Assembly: GCA_943787365.1 (NCBI GenBank)
Contig: CALSMD010000006.1
Coordinates: 137,984 to 201,983 of the forward strand
Reading direction: 5' to 3'
DNA length: 64,000 nucleotides
Origin: an uncultured Flavobacteriaceae bacterium
GTDB taxonomy: Bacteria; Bacteroidota; Bacteroidia; Flavobacteriales; Flavobacteriaceae
Of this stretch, positions 59,593-64,000 are shown in pieces (position 1 is the stretch's first letter; each line of letters starts with the position of its first letter). Position numbers and translations under genes: made by a program. Under the pieces are notes generated by a model, which worked only from the letters and a program-made list of their open reading frames with translations, was not told where the DNA came from and made no database searches.

Positions 59593-59661
59593 ATGGCATA
59601 AAATGTAACAAAATAAGAACTCAAACGTCTTATTTATTAATTATTAATTAAAAACTAACTC

Positions 59662-60981
59662 ATGAAAAAATGCTTATGTTCTTTAGCTACTTTGCTTATG
59701 ATGACCTTGACGATCTCAGCACAAGAAGTTAAATTTGAAGAGTACGATTTAAGTAACGGAATGCATGTTATTTTGCATCAAGACAATACCGCTCCTGTTG
59801 TGACAACTTCTGTCATGTACCATGTTGGTGCAAAAGACGAAAATCCAGAACGCACTGGATTTGCACACTTTTTTGAACACTTATTATTTGAAGGAACTAA
59901 AAATATCCCTAAAGGAGAATGGTTTACAATTGTAACTTCCAATGGAGGAAGCAACAATGCCAACACTACCGATGATCGAACTTATTACTATGAAGTATTT
60001 CCTTCAAACAATGTAGAGCTAGGACTGTGGATGGAATCGGAACGTTTACTACACCCTGTCATTAATCAGGATGGTGTTGACACACAAAACGAGGTTGTAA
60101 AAGAGGAAAAAAGATTAAGAGTTGACAACAGTCCTTATGGAAAATTCCTTGAAATGATTAAAGTTAACATGTTTAAAAAACACCCTTATAAAGGAACTAC
60201 GATTGGAAAAATGGCGCATTTAGATGCAGCAACTCTAGAAGAGTTTCAAGCGTTTAACAAAAAGTTCTATATCCCTAACAATGCTGTTTTAGTGGTTGCT
60301 GGTGATATTGATGTTGCAGCGGTTAAAGTAATGATTGAGGATTATTTTGGACCAATCCCAAGAGGTGAAGACATCGTAAGAAACTTCCCAAAAGAAGATC
60401 CAATTACAGAACCAATGCGTGCAAAAGCATATGATCCAAACATTCAAATTCCTGCTGTAATGGCAGCTTACAGAACGCCTTCATTTAAAGAAAGAGATTC
60501 TTATGTACTCAGTATGATTTCAACTTATTTGAGTGATGGAAAAACATCAAAACTTTACAAAAAAATAGTTGATGACAAAAAAATGGCACTTCAAGTAGGT
60601 GCTATTGATTTTAGCCAAGAAGACTATGGGACTTATATATTATATGGATTGCCTTTAGGAGATGTTTCATTGGACGATCTTGTTGTAGAAATGGATGAAG
60701 AAATTGCAAAACTTCAAAGCGAACTCATTTCTGAGAGAGACTACCAAAAAATTCAAAATAAATTTGAAAACAACTTTGTTAGCTCAAACTCTAGTATTGA
60801 AGGAATTGCAAATTCATTGGCACGTTACTACATGCTGTATGGCGATGTAAATTTAATCAATAATGAAATTGATATTTACCGCTCGATAACTCGTGAAGAA
60901 ATCAAAATGGTTGCAAACAAATATTTGAATGCAAACCAACGATTGGTATTAGAATACTTACCAGAATCCGATAAGGAATAA
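59662..60981 (+). CDS. Exported M16 zinc peptidase, active subunit
   Basis: 439 residues. Signal peptide 1-20 (LTISA|QEV). The inverted zinc motif HFFEH is at 69-73, with the downstream Glu in EVVKEEKRLRVDNSP (near 150), and the second half of the M16 fold (VAGDIDVAAVKVMIEDYFG). The enzyme is predicted to cut peptides in the periplasm. It is followed by a second M16 gene 19 bases on that lacks the zinc motif, so the two likely form a heterodimer like mitochondrial processing peptidase. Confidence 0.93.
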   Translation: MKKCLCSLATLLMMTLTISAQEVKFEEYDLSNGMHVILHQDNTAPVVTTSVMYHVGAKDENPERTGFAHFFEHLLFEGTKNIPKGEWFTIVTSNGGSNNANTTDDRTYYYEVFPSNNVELGLWMESERLLHPVINQDGVDTQNEVVKEEKRLRVDNSPYGKFLEMIKVNMFKKHPYKGTTIGKMAHLDAATLEEFQAFNKKFYIPNNAVLVVAGDIDVAAVKVMIEDYFGPIPRGEDIVRNFPKEDPITEPMRAKAYDPNIQIPAVMAAYRTPSFKERDSYVLSMISTYLSDGKTSKLYKKIVDDKKMALQVGAIDFSQEDYGTYILYGLPLGDVSLDDLVVEMDEEIAKLQSELISERDYQKIQNKFENNFVSSNSSIEGIANSLARYYMLYGDVNLINNEIDIYRSITREEIKMVANKYLNANQRLVLEYLPESDKE

Positions 60982-61000
60982 CAACTAAAAAGATTTAAAA

Positions 61001-63067
61001 ATGAAAACTAAATTATATATATTAATTGCCGTGTTTTTTATGTCTCTAGGAGTGAATGCTCAGATTGACCGCTCACAGCAACCAAAACCAGGGCCTGCTC
61101 CAAAGATTTCATTGGAAAAGCCACAAGAATTTGAATTAAAAAATGGTCTCAAAATATTGGTTGTCGAAAACCATAAACTGCCAAGAGTTTCTTTTAACAT
61201 CGCTTTTGACAGAGAACCTGTATTGGAAGGCGAAAAAGCAGGGGTTACAGCGCTTTTGGGAGCCATGCTAGCAAACGGCACCACTACTATTTCAAAAGAT
61301 GATTTTAATGAAGAAATTGACTTTTTAGGGGCACGTTTGAATATTGGTTTTGGAGGAGGTTCCGCAAATTCATTAACAAAATACAGCAATCGTATGCTAG
61401 AGTTATTAGCGGATGCAACTATGAATCCTTTACTAACTGAAGAAGAATTTCAAAAAGAAAAAGAAAAACTTATCGAAGGAATCAAATCAGATGCCAAAAG
61501 TGTCGATGCAATTGCAGGACGTGCTGGAGGGGCATTAGCCTACGGGAAACACCATCCTTATGGAGAATTTGTGACTGAAGAATCTGTGGAAGCAGTAACG
61601 CTTGCTGACGTAAAAGCATATTTCGAAAAATACTTTACACCCAACAATACCTATTTGGTAATAATTGGGGACGTCAATACAAAATCCGTAGTTAAACTTG
61701 CAAAAAAGCATTTCAAAAATTGGGAGAAAGCAGCGACTATGACTACTGAGATTGTTGAGCCGAATACAAATCCTGAAGCCTTAGAAATCAACTTTATTGA
61801 CATGCCAAATGCGGTACAATCAAATATTTCTTTGACGAGTAATGTCAAATTAAAAATGAGTGATCCAGATTACCACGCAGTGCTGATTGCCAATAAAATA
61901 CTAGGTGGTGGATTTAATAGTTACTTAAACATGAACCTTCGTGAAGAACATGGTTACACATACGGAGCACGATCTTCAGTTGGAACAGACAAGTACATCT
62001 CTCGTTTTAGAGCAGGAGCAGCGGTAAGAAATGCCGTGACAGACAGTGCAGTTGTTGAAACCATAAAAGAAATCAAACGCTTTCAAAACGAGCCTGTAGA
62101 AGCCGATGCCTTGGCAAACGCTAAAGCAAAGTATGTGGGTGATTTTGTATTGGCTCTTGAAAGACCAAGTACAATCGCTCAATATGCAATCAATACAAAA
62201 GTAAACGAATTACCAGAAGATTTTTATGCAACTTATTTAGAAAAAATAAACGCAGTAACTATTGAAGATGTGAACCGTGTTGCAAACCTTTATTTTACTG
62301 CAGATAAAGCCCGAATTGTGGTGGTTGGTAAAGGAAGTGAAGTGGTCGAAAACCTTGAAAAAACAGGGATTCCAATCAATTACTTTGATACCTTCGCAAA
62401 CCCTGTTGAAAAACCTGAATTCTCAAAACCAATTCCAGAAGGAGTTACTGCTGCAACGATACTTGAAAGCTATATTGTAGCTATTGGAGGTCTTGAAGCC
62501 GTCAATGCAGTAAACTCTGTAAGGACAGCTGCAGATGTCACAATCGAAGGCATGCCATTTAAACCTACTGCAGTCATGAAAACCATGGCACCAAATATGT
62601 CATCAATGGAAATGTCTATTGAAGGAATGGGAACCGTTATGAAACAAAAATTTGATGGTTCTGAAGGGTATGCAGAACAACAAGGGATGCAACGACCAAT
62701 GTCTGAAGAAGAACTTGCTGAAAAAGCAAAAGAAAAAGGTTTATTCCCAGAAACGTATTTGGATGCGAGTACTCTAACACTCGTAAGCTTAACAGCTATT
62801 GACGGAGTCGATGTTTACAAACTAAACGTTGATGAAGACTCCTATCGTTATTATGATGCTGCCACTGGGCTTTTGGTGAGAACTGAAAAATCAGAAGAAG
62901 CACAAGGTCAAACCATAACCTCTGTTCAGGATTTATCAGATTACAGAGAAGTAAATGGGGTATTATTCCCATTTGTACAGAAAATAACAGCTGGACCTCA
63001 AGTCATTGGTTTGACTGCAAGCGAAATTATCGTTAATGAGGGCGTCTCCGCAGAAGATTTTAAATAA
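61001..63067 (+). CDS. Exported M16-like inactive subunit with C-terminal extension
   Basis: 688 residues. Signal peptide 1-20 (SLGVNA|QID). The M16 fold is clear (FELKNGLKILVVENHKLPRV, MLANGTTTISKDDFNEEID, MLELLADATMNPLLTEEEF, NMNLREEHGYTYGARS) but the position of HxxEH reads GVTALLGAML, so it cannot bind zinc there. About 220 residues after 460 form an extra domain (ILESYIVAIGGLEAVNAV, SYRYYDAATGLLVRTEKS, VNGVLFPF) that resembles the LolA/outer-membrane lipoprotein-sorting-like fold. It probably helps the active partner bind substrate. The pair shares one transcript. Confidence 0.92.
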   Translation: MKTKLYILIAVFFMSLGVNAQIDRSQQPKPGPAPKISLEKPQEFELKNGLKILVVENHKLPRVSFNIAFDREPVLEGEKAGVTALLGAMLANGTTTISKDDFNEEIDFLGARLNIGFGGGSANSLTKYSNRMLELLADATMNPLLTEEEFQKEKEKLIEGIKSDAKSVDAIAGRAGGALAYGKHHPYGEFVTEESVEAVTLADVKAYFEKYFTPNNTYLVIIGDVNTKSVVKLAKKHFKNWEKAATMTTEIVEPNTNPEALEINFIDMPNAVQSNISLTSNVKLKMSDPDYHAVLIANKILGGGFNSYLNMNLREEHGYTYGARSSVGTDKYISRFRAGAAVRNAVTDSAVVETIKEIKRFQNEPVEADALANAKAKYVGDFVLALERPSTIAQYAINTKVNELPEDFYATYLEKINAVTIEDVNRVANLYFTADKARIVVVGKGSEVVENLEKTGIPINYFDTFANPVEKPEFSKPIPEGVTAATILESYIVAIGGLEAVNAVNSVRTAADVTIEGMPFKPTAVMKTMAPNMSSMEMSIEGMGTVMKQKFDGSEGYAEQQGMQRPMSEEELAEKAKEKGLFPETYLDASTLTLVSLTAIDGVDVYKLNVDEDSYRYYDAATGLLVRTEKSEEAQGQTITSVQDLSDYREVNGVLFPFVQKITAGPQVIGLTASEIIVNEGVSAEDFK

Positions 63068-63088
63068 TCTAACCTTTATAAATTCTAA

Positions 63089-63120
63089 AAAAACCGAGGC
63101 ATTAGCTTCGGTTTTTTTTT
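63089..63120. terminator. Terminator shared by the M16 pair and the EamA gene end
   Basis: Stem AAAAACCGAGGC / GCTTCGGTTTTT with a 4-nt loop, T-run to 63120 on the plus strand. The last codons and stop of the minus-strand EamA gene lie inside it. Confidence 0.9.
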
Positions 63121-63992
63121 GCTTTTTTATTGGCTAAATAAATACCGCCTAAAATAAGTAAGGAAGCAAGTCCTTGATCTAATCCAAAAAGCTCTCCATC
63201 AAACAACCCCCAGAGTAGTGCTACAAGCGGCATTAAATAAGTGACAGAGGAAGCAAACACAGGACTTGAAATTTGTATTAAATTATTGAAGATAATTTTT
63301 GCCATAACAGTACCAAACACAGCCAGTATAGCGACAAATCCAATAGAAGAATATATGGATTGTTGCTCAAAAGTTTGAGCAGTGAAAAATCCAGAGAAAA
63401 TTAGAACTATAAGAGCAGGAATCACAATTGCTATAAAATTCCCCGTCGCTATGGCAATCGGTTTCACTTCTTGAAGGTAATGTTTAATTATATTCACATT
63501 GAAACCATACATAACAGTTGCCAAGACCACAAAACCAGCGTATAAATAATTCTGATCAGGGTTGAGTTCCATACTGTTAAAAATAAGCATTGAAGCTCCT
63601 ATAAACCCCAGAATCACCCCAAAGATTTGAGTTTTTGTAGATGCAATTTTAAAAATAGCTAACCCTATGAGCGTCGCATTTAATGGCACTAAAGCATTTA
63701 AAATAGAGACTATTCCACTATCCACTTCCGTTTCTGCAAACGCAAACAAAAAAGCTGGTAAAAACGTGCCAATAAATCCCGATAAAATCACCCATTTCCA
63801 TTGAGGATTGAGAATTGTTTTAAGCGACTTATATCCAATCATAAAAATAAAAAGTGACGATATCACAGTTCGCAAACTCCCAAGCTGCAAAGGAGTTAAA
63901 CCTACTAGACCCTTTTTAATAAGAATAAATGAACTTCCCCATACAATAGCTAATGTAAAAAGGTAAGCCCATTTTTTTTGTTCTTGATTCAT
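63102..63992 (-). CDS. EamA/DMT family transporter
   Basis: 296 residues with ten membrane helices in two repeated halves, the EamA layout. N-terminal WAYLFTLAIVWGSSFILIKKGL, SLRTVISSLFIFMIG, VSILNALVPLNATLIGLAIF (first repeat) and SSPVFASSVTYLMPLVALLWGLFDGE (second repeat). These carriers export metabolites or move small solutes; the substrate is unknown. The gene start is 8 bases from the window end and its 3' end lies in the terminator. Confidence 0.92.
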   Translation of the reverse strand: MNQEQKKWAYLFTLAIVWGSSFILIKKGLVGLTPLQLGSLRTVISSLFIFMIGYKSLKTILNPQWKWVILSGFIGTFLPAFLFAFAETEVDSGIVSILNALVPLNATLIGLAIFKIASTKTQIFGVILGFIGASMLIFNSMELNPDQNYLYAGFVVLATVMYGFNVNIIKHYLQEVKPIAIATGNFIAIVIPALIVLIFSGFFTAQTFEQQSIYSSIGFVAILAVFGTVMAKIIFNNLIQISSPVFASSVTYLMPLVALLWGLFDGELFGLDQGLASLLILGGIYLANKKAKKNRS

Positions 63993-64000
63993 TTACAGCT

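Overview
The window looks like a chromosomal segment of a marine member of the Flavobacteriaceae (Bacteroidota). Evidence: low GC; many promoters of the Bacteroidetes type (TAnnTTTG in the -7 region); four secreted proteins with type IX secretion C-terminal sorting domains; the mevalonate pathway; and lineage-typical families (DUF3098, DUF3127, DUF4301, a LeuRS with a long insertion). No insertion sequence, phage, CRISPR array or rRNA was seen. One tRNA, tRNA-Leu(UAG), is present.

Layout. 1-7.2 kb: cell-surface genes, including two tandem collagen-like paralogues with different C-terminal modules and a large PKD protein with a type B sorting domain. 7.6-10.5 kb: two type A sorting-domain proteins, one with a 417-bp internal tandem duplication. 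10.9-20.6 kb: a tightly packed run of twelve genes centred on arsenosugar biosynthesis (peroxidase-like CxxC protein, ArsS, rhodanese, TIGR04282 protein, purine nucleoside phosphorylase, ArsM, DUF547, TIGR04283 glycosyltransferase). It continues into a MerT-like small membrane protein and three more glycosyltransferases, two of them membrane-embedded. 20.5-25.7 kb, minus strand: mevalonate kinase, diphosphomevalonate decarboxylase and a UbiA prenyltransferase, next to a pseudouridine synthase paralogue that lacks its catalytic aspartate. 25.8-32.8 kb: a lipoprotein with a 3' frameshift, tRNA-Leu, peptidases, a cyclase-family hydrolase, HemW and DinB. 32.8-50.2 kb: housekeeping genes (ruvC, pckA, leuS, ftsX, a frameshifted uppP, truB, tag, two PPK2 genes, aat, a histidine kinase, greA). 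50.4-56.5 kb: a TPP riboswitch in front of a TonB-dependent receptor, preceded by a PnuC transporter, a NadR-like kinase, DUF4301 and a phosphopantetheinyl transferase. 56.6-64 kb: ahcY, L27/L21, an active/inactive M16 peptidase pair and an EamA transporter.

How the genes fit together. The long plus-strand run is best read as an operon for taking up, methylating and glycosylating arsenic; its last four genes suggest an import step and a lipid- or polymer-linked end product. The mevalonate genes supply isoprenoid precursors to the neighbouring prenyltransferase. The riboswitch ties the TonB receptor to thiamin status and suggests that the adjacent PnuC-type transporter may handle a thiamin-related compound.

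Two genes (uppP and the lipoprotein at 25.8 kb) carry single-base frame disruptions. These are either real mutations or sequencing errors and should be checked before either gene is called dead.
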